Notes: a model not told the origin generated them from the letters alone. DNA of 54,327 bases from Endotrypanum monterogeii (GCA_000333855.2 CM007329.1:399452-453778), one strand, 5' to 3'; shown: positions 27,921-39,074, counted from the first letter of the stretch. Program-made: numbers and translations.

Positions 27921-28618
27921 GAAAAATGGGGAGGGGAATGTATGAGACAGAGGGGATATGAATGGGGCCCTGAGGGCACTCTGGAACAAAACCACGAGTA
28001 CTTGTATTGACTCTAAGTGTAGGCACAAGAGGAGGAGGAGAGGTACACGGGAAGGGATAGTGGGATGTATACGATTTTGAGAAATGGTGCAGGATATACA
28101 AACCATTCGTATCTATTTTGTCGACAATGCATCTGTTTAAGTGTTACATGATGTATGTGCGTGTATGTGTGTGTGTGTGGGTGGGGGGGGGGGGCTTACA
28201 TGCCGAGGAGCTGTAAAGACACTTTGTAGGCATCATAGGTAGCTTAAAGGCCCGAAAGGGATAAATGCGACAACGCTAGCACACGGAGTCGGTGGCGAAG
28301 AACGATATAATCAGGGGTGGGGTGTGAGGGCTTAGCAACACAGGAACATACCAGCTTTCCTCTACCCCGAATCGATCCCTCTCGACGTGAGCGTTCTGTT
28401 CACTTCAAGCGATATGCAGGGGGTACACAGCTCCTCGTCCCCTCATTGTGCCTCCCCGACACACTGTCACAGGGAAGGGATTCACGTACGGGAGAACACG
28501 CAGCAATATTTCGCCCCTCCCCACACACAAATGAGTTTCTCTGCCTTATACTTTTTTTTTTTTCTTTCTGCGTTACGGCTACCGCCATGCATCTTTTCGT
28601 GCCGTCTTGTCGCTTCAT
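27921..28618. other. Intergenic DNA between the 452-aa and MRP2-like genes
   Basis: It contains a (GT)n-then-G tract (28157-28193) and a T run at 28551-28564. No gene is supported. Confidence 0.6.
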
Positions 28619-29347
28619 CTAAATCTGTCGAGAGAATCCGGTGTTGTAGTGAAGGGCCTGCGTTAGGAAGCGGTGCAGCATCAGCGACTCTGCTGCATCG
28701 AAATGTACGGTCCACTCCACTGTCTCCTCTTGGACGTCGGCGCCGTCCGCGGTTTGGATCTGACCGGAGGTGGGCTTCATAGATGTGCAGTGGAGGGTAT
28801 AGTGATGTTTGCCTTTGGCCGTATTTGGCAGAAAGGATGCGTTTGTAAAACGGGATTGCACCTCTAGCTTGTTCATACGTCCCTCCAACACGCCGAGGAA
28901 GCGCGCCACGTACACAGGTGGAAGGGTCACAGTCACCACCCTCTCCGCGCGGTGTGCGTTTGCGGCACGAGTGCCGTCCTCGCGAATTTCAGTTGTCTGC
29001 CCACGCTGGCGGTGGTAGTCGAGCACGATAAAGCCGTCACGGTGTACCACACGTAGCAGATGGCCCGCTGCAATGTCCTCGTCGTTCCAGTGCACAATAT
29101 CGAAGGCGGGAGGAAGCGCTCCACGCCGCCCACGTTGGCCTTGCACAGCGCTACTCGCATTATTGTTGCGCTGTGCGTTGGTGGTGGTCGATGCTGCAGC
29201 ACTTGAGGAGGCCCAGCGCACTTGTTGCAGAGGGGATGTCTGACAAGTGAGGGAACTTATATTCGAGGAGAGACCGTCACAAACGGCCACGGCAGTGACG
29301 CCAGTGCCACTTCGCAGGGCGCACAGCGTAGACACACGACGAAGCAT
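28619..29347 (-). CDS. MRP2: Mitochondrial RNA-binding protein, MRP2-like (guide-RNA-binding, RNA editing)
   Basis: The 242-aa protein has an Arg/Ser-rich N-terminus (MLRRVSTLCALRS) that looks like a mitochondrial presequence. A core follows with FDIVHWNDEDIAAGHLLRV, DGFIVLDYHRQ, VTVTLPPVYVARFLGVLEGR and the ending ESLMLHRFLTQALHYNTGF. This matches what I know of the kinetoplastid MRP1/MRP2 (gBP21/gBP25) Whirly-like proteins, most closely MRP2. In trypanosomes MRP1 and MRP2 form a heterotetramer that anneals guide RNA to kinetoplast pre-mRNA. The frame runs further upstream, but the ATG at 29347 begins the targeting sequence and follows candidate acceptors. Which of the two MRP proteins it is rests on memory. 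Confidence 0.75.
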   Translation of the reverse strand: MLRRVSTLCALRSGTGVTAVAVCDGLSSNISSLTCQTSPLQQVRWASSSAAASTTTNAQRNNNASSAVQGQRGRRGALPPAFDIVHWNDEDIAAGHLLRVVHRDGFIVLDYHRQRGQTTEIREDGTRAANAHRAERVVTVTLPPVYVARFLGVLEGRMNKLEVQSRFTNASFLPNTAKGKHHYTLHCTSMKPTSGQIQTADGADVQEETVEWTVHFDAAESLMLHRFLTQALHYNTGFSRQI

Positions 29348-30210
29348 GACAACGCAAGGTTTAGGTGACGTGCAGGTGGCTACGATCCTGTATATTAGGA
29401 CGCTCGTCAACGATATCTTTTTTTTTTTTGATGTGTGTGTGTGTTTGGCGGAGGGGGGGGGGAATGCTACGCGCGTGCTATAAAAAGGAAGCAATGCGGT
29501 TGCATACACACGAGAACGTGTGTGTGTGTGTGTGTGTGCAGTGCATAGAGAAGTAGATAAAATGTATGTATATATGTTCGTATGCATGTGTGGAGTGTGT
29601 TGAAGGGTGGCGACGAGGGGGGGGGTAGTGGAAGGAGACTGCACTTGGGATTACATCTAGTGCCTTCACGTTTTTATTGCATTTCGGGGGAGGGGGGGGG
29701 CGATGGCGAAGCACCAACGAAAGGAAAACTGTGAGGGTGCGTAGAGACACTTCCACCTCAGATCCATTGCTCGGGATGTTGTCGTTTTCTGAGTTACCAG
29801 TTGCATCCCTCTCTCCAGACACGGAGTGGGAGGGGGGAGGTAGCATACACCAATACGCACACAACGACAATACACCATTACAGAGAGGGGGAGAGCCGGG
29901 GTCCTTTGCCTGTTGGATGCACCGTAGGGTCATGCTTGCAGTCAAGGGTGGACAAAATAAGTGGTGGTGAATGGTGAGGCATGTCCTAGTGGCAGTGACA
30001 GGCCTGGGGGGGGGGAATAGGACCATGAGAGGAGCCACAAACAGGCGTCACGTATGCGTGACGCATGTACCCGCTTTTTCCCCTCCATTTCTCACGAACT
30101 TCCCCCATTCCCGTCCACAGACACACACTCAGCTGAGTTCTCGGCAGCATGAGTAATTACTTACGTGCAAGGGTTTTTTTTTTGTCCCCCCCTCCTCCTT
30201 ACCCTGCGCC
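29348..30210. other. Intergenic DNA between the MRP2-like and Tim17-family genes
   Basis: It holds a T11 run (29419-29429), (TG)n at 29519-29538, G runs near 29451 and 29690, and no supported gene. Confidence 0.6.
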
Positions 30211-30669
30211 TTAGTGCTGGGACATACCCATCGCATCCAACATCTTCTCGAACACCAGTGAAAAGGCTGCACCGCCAACGACGCCTGCGACCAGGCCCGG
30301 ATACTTGTAGGAGCGCCACCCATAACCGCCGCCAATCAAAGCACCGGCGATTGTCGGGTTCAGTTTATCCTTTCGGCCCCGGCGCTTCTCGAGTGCCACC
30401 TCGATACCCCCAAAAAGAAACCCGAAAAAGGCAAAACTACCACCGAGACGGTGAGCACTGCGCAGACTGTACCGGAAGAAGTCCGCCGTTCCCATAGCCT
30501 GCGTCGTTGTCTCGGCGGAGATCATCGAGCCAAACAAGGAGAAGCCGAACCCCATGACGTAGCCACCACATACGTTCAGCATTGCCGTAGACATGGTGCT
30601 GTCCTTGGCTATCATCATCGCCCGCTGGAGGGGCTCTATCGGCTGCCGAGGGTCCAAAATAGAAGTCAT
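30211..30669 (-). CDS. TIM17: Tim17/Tim22/Tim23-family mitochondrial inner-membrane translocase
   Basis: At 152 aa the protein has the size of the single trypanosomatid Tim17-family import subunit. Hydrophobic segments lie near residues 29-50, 75-90, 102-118 and 123-140. The segment GGIEVALEKRRGRKDKLNPTIAGALIGGG reproduces the Tim17/22/23 signature (ECxIExxRxKxDxxNxxxAG in Tim22), with glycine-zipper-like glycines in the membrane helices. There is no cleavable presequence, as usual for the family. It should form the core of the inner-membrane protein import channel. The ATG at 30669 follows a strong acceptor at 30696-30697. Sequence alone does not settle whether it is functionally closer to Tim17 or Tim22. 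Confidence 0.87.
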   Translation of the reverse strand: MTSILDPRQPIEPLQRAMMIAKDSTMSTAMLNVCGGYVMGFGFSLFGSMISAETTTQAMGTADFFRYSLRSAHRLGGSFAFFGFLFGGIEVALEKRRGRKDKLNPTIAGALIGGGYGWRSYKYPGLVAGVVGGAAFSLVFEKMLDAMGMSQH

Positions 30670-30695
30670 TATTGCCTACTCGTAATGCACGTACG

Positions 30696-30697
30696 CT
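30696..30697 (-). promoter_or_regulatory. Spliced-leader acceptor of the Tim17-family gene
   Basis: The minus strand reads T8, CTT, AG, 26 nt before the ATG. Confidence 0.7.
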
Positions 30698-31559
30698 AAG
30701 AAAAAAAATGTTGATTGTGGTGGTGGTGGTGGTGGAGCAATGTAGGTGGTGATGGTTGTCAATCGCATGCGTTCATCGCGCGTTGACCCCCCCCCCGCCC
30801 CCATGCGTCGCGATAGGCGGAGACGTCAGAAGACATAATGGTGAAGACAGTTTGAGAGACAGACGAGAGGGGAAAAAAAAAGGGTTTGTGTGTGTGAGCG
30901 AGTTAAAGGAGATTGTGACGTACCGTGATGCTCACCTCCTTTCCTGTGGTTTTGCTTTCTAGAGGCACGCAGGCGGCGTTGGGGGGGGGGGAAGGGGAGG
31001 GGGCGAGCATCGAGAGGATGAAGAAGTCCCGGTTCGTCTTTCGCTTTCTTCGCATCGGTATTTTTATTCTTTCAGTTTGCAATGGGGTAATGCGTACAGC
31101 GGATATACAGAGCACCTGTTCGCACGTGTCTGTATCTTCTTTTTTTGCATTGACTTCTCTCGCCTCTTACCCTGAATATTTGTTTGTGTGCATGGTGCGT
31201 GCAAGGGTGGGAGGTGTGTGGTGTCAGAAAAGGAGGGGAGGGAAGGGGAGAGGGAGTGCTGCTGCCTCGTTTTTTTTTTCCCCATCGGGTTTATTTCAGG
31301 ATACTGGCTTCTACTCGCCCTCTGTATATCTTCTGCATGACACGCACCTCACAGAAGCTTCACACGTACCCCTTCCTCTTTTTCTTCCTGTGCAGGCGTG
31401 ACGAGGGTCGCAGGGAAAGAAAAGGTGCCCGACATGGCCAGCTCCCCACATCTTCTCTTTAATGGGTGGACGTGGTAGGTAAGTTGCCCTCCTGGCTTCC
31501 AGACACAGTTCCTCCCTCCCCCGGGTCAACCATACTTGACGGCGGAGCACCGGTCGGCC
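30698..31559. other. Intergenic DNA between the Tim17-family and IFT25 genes
   Basis: It contains a GGT repeat (30718-30734), C and G runs (30787-30796, 30980-30990), and a T run near 31269. No supported gene. Confidence 0.6.
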
Positions 31560-32093
31560 TTACATAACGATCTCTGGCTTGCTTTGAAGGACTGCGATTC
31601 GCTGCTGGGATTCCACGCCCCATGCATCGATGCTGTGCACGGCGACAAAATTACTGAACCCGGAGAGGATGGTCAGTCGAATAAAGCGGATATCGCGTCC
31701 CGCACCCTCGGGGTCCAAGTCGAACATCTCTGTTTGCGCTCCACAAATGACATCCGTTGCGGTCATTGCAGGGGTGGTATTGACCCCGCTACTGCTACTC
31801 ACGACAGGCCCACGAGCAAGGCTACGTTCTACGATGACCTCAAACTCTGTTGCAGTCTCCTTGCAGCATTTCTCGATAAGAATGTCCTTTGCGTCATTTA
31901 AGGTCACCGAGAGTTTCGAGATCTTCGCCGATGACGCGCGTGTTTGCACGATCACTTCGTGCGGAAAGCTGCCGGTGGTGAGCACAAAAGATGTGGGATT
32001 TTTGGGGTCAGTGATGGCAGTGCCAGGAAGATGATCATCGTGGAAGGAGACGAAGCTGACGTCAAAACCAACTCGCGGGTCGTTTGACACCAT
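31560..32093 (-). CDS. IFT25: Intraflagellar transport protein IFT25 (HSPB11-like)
   Basis: The 177-aa protein matches the IFT25/HSPB11 layout, a galactose-binding-like jelly roll. Shared points are DPKNPTSFVLTTGSFPHEVIVQ (animal form: a TTG.FPQE.I segment), ISKLSVTLNDAKDILIEKC, FEVIVERSL, and DIRFIRLTILSGFSNFVAVHSIDAWG (animal form: YLRFII.SAFDHFASVHS...G). IFT25 partners with IFT27 in the IFT-B complex that moves cargo along the flagellum. The ATG at 32093 is the first in the frame, and the match begins almost at the N-terminus. The last ~10 residues are not conserved as far as I know. Confidence 0.85.
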   Translation of the reverse strand: MVSNDPRVGFDVSFVSFHDDHLPGTAITDPKNPTSFVLTTGSFPHEVIVQTRASSAKISKLSVTLNDAKDILIEKCCKETATEFEVIVERSLARGPVVSSSSGVNTTPAMTATDVICGAQTEMFDLDPEGAGRDIRFIRLTILSGFSNFVAVHSIDAWGVESQQRIAVLQSKPEIVM

Positions 32094-32436
32094 TTTCGCT
32101 TACGTGTTTGTGCGTGTGTGTGCTGTGTCGGCTATTTCTATGTCTGTGTGTGTGTGTGTGTGTGTGTGAGTACTCGTATGGGTCCGTTTTTTTTTTTTTT
32201 TGTGTGTGTCTGTGTTCTACCGGAGGTACACGATGGAGAATGGCGAGGGGGAGGGGTGGAGACACGGGGGTGGAAGGATGCAGTTTCTGAGCCCAGTAAA
32301 GCAACCACCAGTGAAGGTTGCGTCAACAGGTACGGGAAAAAAAAAGACATACGCGTACAATGCAGGGGAAGTCTGTTGGGGAGGTTCATGCCATCCTCAC
32401 CTCTATATTTTAGAGATACATCAACACATTTCTTAT

Positions 32437-32478
<42 letters not shown>

Positions 32479-33089
32479 CATCAGCAGCAACAACGCAATA
32501 ATGATGCTGTTGCTGACGCGTGCTATCACCCAGCTTTTATTTTTTCCATGATACTTGAATAGAATCGTGTATTTATACGAAGGTTTATGCAAACATAAAT
32601 AAAAAGAGATATACACCTCTTTGCATCTTGAGTGTGAGGGGAGGTCGGATGAGGTGTTAGGGGAGGGAGGAGCGGAGTGGAGACCAACACACACGCACAC
32701 ATGTGAATGCTTCTGTTGTACACGAGCTTCTCCCCTCCTCTCTTTCCCTTATCTACACACTATCACGCCCTCATGTTCAAACAAAACGTCAAGTATATAT
32801 ATATATATATATATATCCTTTCCATTCCACAGGAGGTGTCGTGTGTGTTGGCCGCGATGAGCGAGGGAGACGAAGAGGGAGGGGAGGCGTTCTGGACGAG
32901 ACACCGATGCCAAAGACGACGTGGCGGCTTCCCTTGAAGCGCTGACCCCCCACACTCGTCTTTTTATGCAACCCCCACTCTCCCCTCTGCCGAGGAACAT
33001 TACACACACTCCCTCCTTTCCCCCTCTCCTTCCCTGAGCAGACGAACACAACACCCTATTTTCTAGGGAGATCCGTTCCTGTGCTACGC
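32094..33089. other. Intergenic DNA between the IFT25 and 285-aa genes
   Basis: It has (GT)n at 32146-32168, a T15 run (32187-32201), (AC)n running directly into (AT)n (32437-32478), and (TA)n at 32793-32816. No gene is supported. Confidence 0.6.
32437..32478. repeat. Compound (AC)n(AT)n microsatellite
   Basis: An AC run passes without a break into an AT run; the same CA/TA pairing recurs in several intergenic regions of the window. Confidence 0.95.
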
Positions 33090-33947
33090 TCACAGTTCAT
33101 CTCGCCCACGTTTGTGCCCTCTGCGTCCATGTCCACCACCAGCTGCTTTGCGTCTAGGTCCTAGCTCCCACTCGCGTGAGTACCGCAACACTTCATGGTC
33201 TGGTCGGTTCACGTTGCCGCTCTCGTTTATGTCCCATTGACTACGACTGTTTCTGCGGCGCTCCCGAACCTCTGAGACGCGGGCGTCGTGCAAGACCTCC
33301 CGCTGCACACCTCGAATTGTTTTGTTGTACACTTGAAGGGTACCACTGTTCATGTCGTACGTGCCCGACTGCTTCAATGGCGTCGGGTCACCGACGCGTC
33401 GAAGCAAGTGTGCGCGACGGAGCTGCCGACGCTGAAACATCTGAACACGCTTGTCCTTGGCTGCGTGTAGTGCACTACCTTGGCTGTAATCCACAGCCTC
33501 ACCGTGAGTGAGTCGTTCCCACGCGCCGCGTTCTCGCAGCTGCTTCTTTTGCTCAGACACCTGCGCGAGGCGCTCCGCGTACGGTACGGCGGTCTGATTG
33601 GAGCATAAGACGGCGTCCTGCCCCCGCGCCCGCACGTTTGTCGGTCGCTTACCACCGATGCGCTCAAACCTCTTCCAATTTTCCTCAATACGCTCCTCCA
33701 TTGTCATGTTGTCGGAGTGCAGAGCGGCGGTTCGGGCGTAGATGTCCTGCAAGTCTTCGTTGATGCGCTGGTGGTGCACGAGCAAGTCTCGGTGATCAGA
33801 ACGCTTCTTCCGAGAGTTTTGCATATACGACGAAGCATGGCCTTCATTCTCCTCGTAGTGGATGCCGCGATGCAGCGCGCGCGGTCCTTCGATTTTGTTG
33901 CGCTCCTTGACGAGCTGCCGCGTCGCACGGCTATGGAGAGGCGGCAT
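33090..33947 (-). CDS. Hypothetical basic protein, 285 aa
   Basis: No named family is recognised. The protein is Arg/His/Glu-rich, with helical charged segments such as EERIEENWKRFERIGGKRP and LAQVSEQKKQLRERGAWERLTHGEAVDYSQGSALHAAKDKRVQMFQRRQLRRA. The C-terminus is very basic, with GRR/KRGR stretches. It ends in RDEL, which resembles an ER-retrieval signal, but there is no signal peptide, so this is probably chance. The ATG at 33947 is the first after a long A/T run in the 5' flank. Composition suggests a nucleic-acid or microtubule contact, which is only a guess. Confidence 0.78.
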   Translation of the reverse strand: MPPLHSRATRQLVKERNKIEGPRALHRGIHYEENEGHASSYMQNSRKKRSDHRDLLVHHQRINEDLQDIYARTAALHSDNMTMEERIEENWKRFERIGGKRPTNVRARGQDAVLCSNQTAVPYAERLAQVSEQKKQLRERGAWERLTHGEAVDYSQGSALHAAKDKRVQMFQRRQLRRAHLLRRVGDPTPLKQSGTYDMNSGTLQVYNKTIRGVQREVLHDARVSEVRERRRNSRSQWDINESGNVNRPDHEVLRYSREWELGPRRKAAGGGHGRRGHKRGRDEL

Positions 33948-34107
33948 TTTTTTATCCCGTTTTTTTTTGTTGTTGTTGTTGTCTCAGCGCGTTTCGTGTT
34001 AACACCCACACCCACACACACTGAGCGCTGGTGTTCCGCCCGAGCGAAGAGAATCGAATGAATATTGATCAGCTGACTGTTGATGGATACATACACACAC
34101 ACACACA

Positions 34108-34160
<53 letters not shown>

Positions 34161-34318
34161 GTCCTAGCGGAGACGTCCGCGCGCGGGTATGAGTGCGCCA
34201 ATTCCGTACCATTGGGAGGGGGGGGGGGCAGGAAATCCAGTTTGAAGAGGGGAGAGGAGGGGGTGATGATGATGATTAGAGGATATCAAGATGAGCGTTG
34301 CCTCCAAACGTCTTCGCA

Positions 34319-34349
<31 letters not shown>

Positions 34350-34774
34350 AACCAAAAGACATCAAACATAGAAATATTAAACGAGTCACTGCGCATATCA
34401 ATCAAAATACCACATCATTGATCTACTTTCCATTCCTTCATCCTATACTTTCATTTCTTTACTACAGCAGAAGGCAGGGGAAAACTCTACTGTATATGTA
34501 TGAGATGATATGCGATGGGCGGAGGGGCGATGGGCGGAGGGGGGGGGGGCACCGGACGGAGGTCTCTTCCCATAGCTTTACTGCTTCCTTGCTCGCCTAC
34601 GATTCGTTTTGTTTGTTCTACGTGAATACATGCATTCAAGCATGAAAAGAATAAATGAGGTGTGTGCACAAGTTGTTTTATGTATTCTTTTTTCGTTTTT
34701 TTGGAGGGAGAGGTCCCGAATGAGTGGTGGGTCCACCCGCTGCCACCTTACCCCCCTCCTTTTTTTTTTTTTGT

Positions 34775-34807
<33 letters not shown>

Positions 34808-34953
34808 ATGTGTGGAGTTCGCGATGGGGAGAGCACAGTTTCATGTTTGTGTCTAACCGCTTCGCCAACTACTGAAGTGATACCGGACGTATGCTGCCAC
34901 AGAAACAAACAAACAAACAAAAGAAAAATAATGTCCAAGGAGGACAAACGAGT
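33948..34953. other. Intergenic DNA between the 285-aa and 708-aa genes
   Basis: It contains (CA)n then (TA)n at 34092-34154, (CA)n at 34328-34349, a T12 then (GT)n tract at 34760-34802, and a G run near 34540. No gene is supported. Confidence 0.6.
34110..34154. repeat. (TA)n microsatellite
   Basis: About 45 bases of TA, immediately after a (CA)n tract (34092-34108). Confidence 0.95.
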
Positions 34954-37080
34954 TCACATGTCGTACTTGACCTGAACGCGGAACATTCCGCCGGCCTGTG
35001 CAGCCGCCTCAGACGTATGTCGCACCGCCTCTTCATATTTCTTCCGCACCGCCTCCAACTGAGTGTTATTCGTTCGGGTCTGGTTGAGGAGAGCCCGCTG
35101 CTGATGGAGCAGGTTGCGCAGCTGATTGTGGTACTCACGACGCTTGCGTCCTGCGATGTGTGTCTCCTGTACCTTGTCGATGCCGAGCCAGCTAGCAGTC
35201 GAGTACACTCCAAATCCAAAAGCACACAATGCGATCAGAGAGACCCACAACGCACCCATGTAAACACGCCAGGAAGAGGACCTTCGGTGCGCCTCCTCAT
35301 AGCCTATGTGTCCCTTGACGTACCGAAAGGGAATCGGATCCTCACAGAGACTCACCATTTCTTCCGCCGTCCCCGTAGCCACGTAGCCATCCATGTTCTG
35401 CATCACTGCCGAGTACAGCTGCTCGTCTCGCTGCGCACCACTCATGGATGGGTACGCCGAATCAACTTCATTGTCAGCTGACCCAACATTCCCGCTGTTT
35501 GAGGGCCCCGCGGATTGTGTACTGACCATGTCATGTCCGCTGCGGTCTACCATGCCGCGCCTAACCTTTTCCAGCAGCCTCACATTCTCTATGAGATTCG
35601 CAGCCGCCTCCATGCGCGGCATTGTACGCCACAACTGATCCGTCACGTGCTGCCTTTGTGTGTCTTCCTTTTCTGTTGAGGGAGAATGGCATAAAGCCTC
35701 GAAGGCAGCCTTCACTGCACTTCTTCGACGAGCTGTAGAAGACGCCGTTGGCGGTGGTGTCAAGGATGATGCTGTGGCTGCTTTTTCATGTATCGCCTTC
35801 CATGCCTGGACGAGCAACATGGCCTTTGGGGTGTACACATCGCGCATCAGACTCGCCCATGTGGGATCGTACATGAGTTTCTGTTTCACGTGAAGGTAGC
35901 AGAAGGTGCTGTGGTACACGTGGTCATGAGCAAGTCGGTGTAATGCCTTCTTGGCGGCTTCCTCGTCACCATATGTGCACTCGAAGCTTTGTCGCTGAAG
36001 CTGGAGCACCTCCTGCGCCAGTGACGGCTGCTCGGCGTAGCGGAACGCGCCGTCGGCGATGCGGTCGGCTGAGGGCTGTGTTTTCCGAAACACGTAGCGT
36101 GAGTAGAACTCCCACCACAAGTCCATCACGGTCACGGAGGCCCCGTCCTGCACAGGAATGTGATCTGGCTGCAGGCACTGCCAAAGCTTTTCTTCAAGGG
36201 CAGCCGGCTGAAGACCACGGCCAGGGAATGTTGGGCCAATCCGCTTCACACGCTGCGATAGTGATGCCGGTGAGAGTTGCGCAGCGACGTCGTGACTGCC
36301 GTCTTCGACAACTTCAACACGTGACGCCGGTGTCCCCAGCGTCTCGGATTTCCAGCAGACCACTACGCGCGGTGCTACAGGCTCTACCGGCACGGTGGCC
36401 GACGACTGCGAGCAGGGGCTCAGCAGGAGTGCCGGGTATTCGTGGAGGAGAAGCGCGCGGCTCAGCTCGCCTCCCGGAACCTCCCATTCTCCCACATCCC
36501 CCCGCAGACAGGCGTCACGCGTCAGTAGGAAGGGGTTCACAAACGGACAGCAGTGCGCGAATTCTAAACACAGGAGAGACAGCGGCATGTGAGGCTCGTT
36601 TTCGACCAACGCCTCGAGCACTGCATCTTTTTCCCATTCGCGATTCCCTTCGCTGTTTTCACCAGGTGCGGGTATGAAGGAGAGGTGCACGGCGAGGTAG
36701 CACTGTTCGGCATCGGCGCCCTTGGCAAACATGACGCTGCCCATGCCGCGTGCCTCGTCGTACAAGAAAAAATCTACTGTCCCATATTTCTCAAAGAATC
36801 CACGAACGACCGCCTCCGAGTAGGCGAGGGGACGCCCCAGTGTTGTGGACAAGTGCTTGGCACTCGGTGGGGAGCGCCGATGTTGCCATGCGCAGGGGAA
36901 GCCGGCGAAAAAGATTTCTTTGCACGCCGATAGCTTCTCCTCACCTCGTCGTTGCACCGAGCGGACACGGCTGTGGTCGCATGCGACCTTTCTGTCAGCT
37001 ATTTTTTCTGAGCGCTGAGATACGGCGGGGTGTCGGCGAGACGCCGCCGAGAGAGCTGCAGATGATAATGATGTTGCCAT
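34954..37080 (-). CDS. Protein with RRM-like N-terminus, membrane segment and C-terminal coiled coil, 708 aa
   Basis: The N-terminal ~50 residues are basic and Ala/Ser/Arg-rich. Residues about 55-130 look like a divergent RNA-recognition motif: EIFFAGF as an RNP2-like strand and GMGSVMFAKG as an RNP1-like strand, with FFEKYGTVDFFLYDE between them. A large unrecognised middle region follows (WWEFYSRYVFRK, ECTYGDEEAAKKALHRLAHDHVYH). Near the C-terminus one transmembrane helix (about 603-625, GALWVSLIALCAFGFGVYSTASWL) precedes a coiled coil (about 640-690) rich in Gln, Arg and Asn. This is a membrane-anchored putative RNA-binding protein; the compartment is unknown, possibly mitochondrial or ER. 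The ATG at 37080 follows a good acceptor at 37099-37100. Confidence 0.78.
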   Translation of the reverse strand: MATSLSSAALSAASRRHPAVSQRSEKIADRKVACDHSRVRSVQRRGEEKLSACKEIFFAGFPCAWQHRRSPPSAKHLSTTLGRPLAYSEAVVRGFFEKYGTVDFFLYDEARGMGSVMFAKGADAEQCYLAVHLSFIPAPGENSEGNREWEKDAVLEALVENEPHMPLSLLCLEFAHCCPFVNPFLLTRDACLRGDVGEWEVPGGELSRALLLHEYPALLLSPCSQSSATVPVEPVAPRVVVCWKSETLGTPASRVEVVEDGSHDVAAQLSPASLSQRVKRIGPTFPGRGLQPAALEEKLWQCLQPDHIPVQDGASVTVMDLWWEFYSRYVFRKTQPSADRIADGAFRYAEQPSLAQEVLQLQRQSFECTYGDEEAAKKALHRLAHDHVYHSTFCYLHVKQKLMYDPTWASLMRDVYTPKAMLLVQAWKAIHEKAATASSLTPPPTASSTARRRSAVKAAFEALCHSPSTEKEDTQRQHVTDQLWRTMPRMEAAANLIENVRLLEKVRRGMVDRSGHDMVSTQSAGPSNSGNVGSADNEVDSAYPSMSGAQRDEQLYSAVMQNMDGYVATGTAEEMVSLCEDPIPFRYVKGHIGYEEAHRRSSSWRVYMGALWVSLIALCAFGFGVYSTASWLGIDKVQETHIAGRKRREYHNQLRNLLHQQRALLNQTRTNNTQLEAVRKKYEEAVRHTSEAAAQAGGMFRVQVKYDM

Positions 37081-37098
37081 AGGTTTGATAAAGGAGGC

Positions 37099-37100
37099 CT
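37099..37100 (-). promoter_or_regulatory. Spliced-leader acceptor of the 708-aa gene
   Basis: A pyrimidine tract on the minus strand (about 37138-37163) is followed by ATTCGCAG, 18 nt before the ATG. Confidence 0.65.
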
Positions 37101-39074
37101 GCGAATGAGCACACCCATACACACATACAACATACAAAAAAAAAGGAGAGAGAAGGGGGTGAGTACAGGAAAGGTTGAGCGGACGAGGTGACAAGACATC
37201 GATTTTTGAGGTGAGTGAGGTAAACACATGGCGATGGCGAGTACATTGCGTCCTCTACTCTGTAGGGGCTGTATGGCGCTAACCGCCCCCTTTTTTTTAA
37301 ACCCCCCCTCCGACACACCCACACACACTACTGACAATACACAGCGGGTACCACCACCGAGAGGCATGGAAAGCCTCTTGAGTAACACAGAAAGAATTGC
37401 AGACTAAAATCGACTGTCGCAGGAGACTCAAAATTCGCGTTTTTACAGCCCTTCTCTTCCACTGCGAATGACTTCAACCCTGTGCTGAGGAGGTGTGCGG
37501 ACAACAGCTCGCCGACACCCGTGTGCTTCAGGCAGACATCCCCTCGCAAAGGACCCCCCCCCTCCTCATGCTCCATCGATGGGAAAAGAAAAGTGGACGT
37601 CACATACAATAGGCTGGAAACGTTGAGAAGAACTAACAGCGACAACCAGGAGGGGGTGAGGCGAAATGGGAAGAGAAGTCAGATGACCCTACACAGAAGA
37701 AACATGTTGTTGCATTTTTTTTTCTTTCGCTCTGTGTGTGTGTGTGTGCCTTTGGAGTGACACAGACTCCGCTGTGTTTGTGAATGGTATCTGCAAGAGG
37801 GGTCAAATGAATAGGAGAGGGAGGCGACTGCGCGAGGGGTCACCGGTGAAGGAATGAAGTACACCTGCCATACCACACACGCATACATAAAGAGGAGGGG
37901 GGGAGAACGAAGGTGCATTTTTTTGTTCTTGATGACTCTTGCCCGCGATGGTGGTGTAGGTGGCGGAACGAACGAGACGAGCAGCGACGTCAACAGAGTA
38001 TGTGCCTCATTAGATGGGCAGGGATAAGCCCGTATTCGGGTGTGCTGTGTGCTTGTGTGCCTGGTGAAAGGGGGGGGGGACATATATATATATAAAGTCA
38101 GCGCAGCGGGGGTAACTGAGGAGGAGAACAGCATCAAGTGCACCAGAAAAGGCCGAGATGATCACCTTGAAGATGGGAGGGGGGGGGGGAGAGGTGGAGA
38201 AGCGGGCACATTCTGTGGGAGGGGGAGAAGTAAAAAACATCAGTATCGTGCACACAGGAGGAGGGAGACGCCCATCTCTGAAGAATATTAAAAAAAAACA
38301 ATAGCACCAACGACCCTAAATACTGCACGGTACGTCATCACAGAACAAAGCCACCATCTGCTACTTGCCAACCCCCATCCCCCCCCCCATACACGTTCAG
38401 AAGCTACAGCAGCTACGCACCTTCCACCCCCCCTGTATACTCACGATCACCGCGTGAGTATTGGAGGGGCTTCACGGACTCGAATAGATGATGGGTGAAA
38501 GAAGTGAACATACATCCGATTGCATCGAAGACAGGCAGCGAAGAAAACAAGTAAGGAGAGGGGGAGGATTGTTATGGGGAAAACAACAACAACGACAGCA
38601 AAAAGCAGAGCGTTCCATCTGAACGGATGATTGGTTTTATGCTCCAGGAGAGGCCGCTAGCATCCCACGGCGCGCGGGTGGGTGGGTGGGGAGGAGGAGC
38701 GCTGCCAACAATATTATAAATATATATTTTTGCCGTGTCGTTCGAGATCTTCTAAACTCATACCGCCTCCACGCTGCACCATTATCGCCCCCCCTTTCTT
38801 TTCGTCACTCTCGGCACCGACAAGGGGAGGAGAGGTGGTGGTGGTGGTGGTGGTGATAGCACCCGAGGTCCTCTCCCTGTGGCCACCCATCCACCCCCAG
38901 GAGTCAGCCGAACCATTGCGCCATGTGCGGTTCCGAACAGAAGCGTTTGGGCCTACCGTGAGCGAGCATAGGAAGGGGGGAGGGGTGCGTGAAGACGTAC
39001 CATGCCACGGGACACAAGATATAGAGTGGATACAGGAGAAGGGGAGGGGCACCCCCGCACCGAGGCTCGCTCAC
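37101..39074. other. Intergenic DNA between the 708-aa and small SKP1-like genes
   Basis: About 2 kb without a supported gene. It holds T8-T9 runs (37291, 37717), short TA tracts (38082-38095), purine-rich blocks (38167-38240), A8 near 38290, and a GGT repeat (38834-38855). Confidence 0.6.

Noticed and set aside
33090..33101. C-terminal RDEL of the 285-aa protein as an ER-retrieval signal
   Set aside because: The protein has no signal peptide and is basic throughout, so it would not enter the ER.
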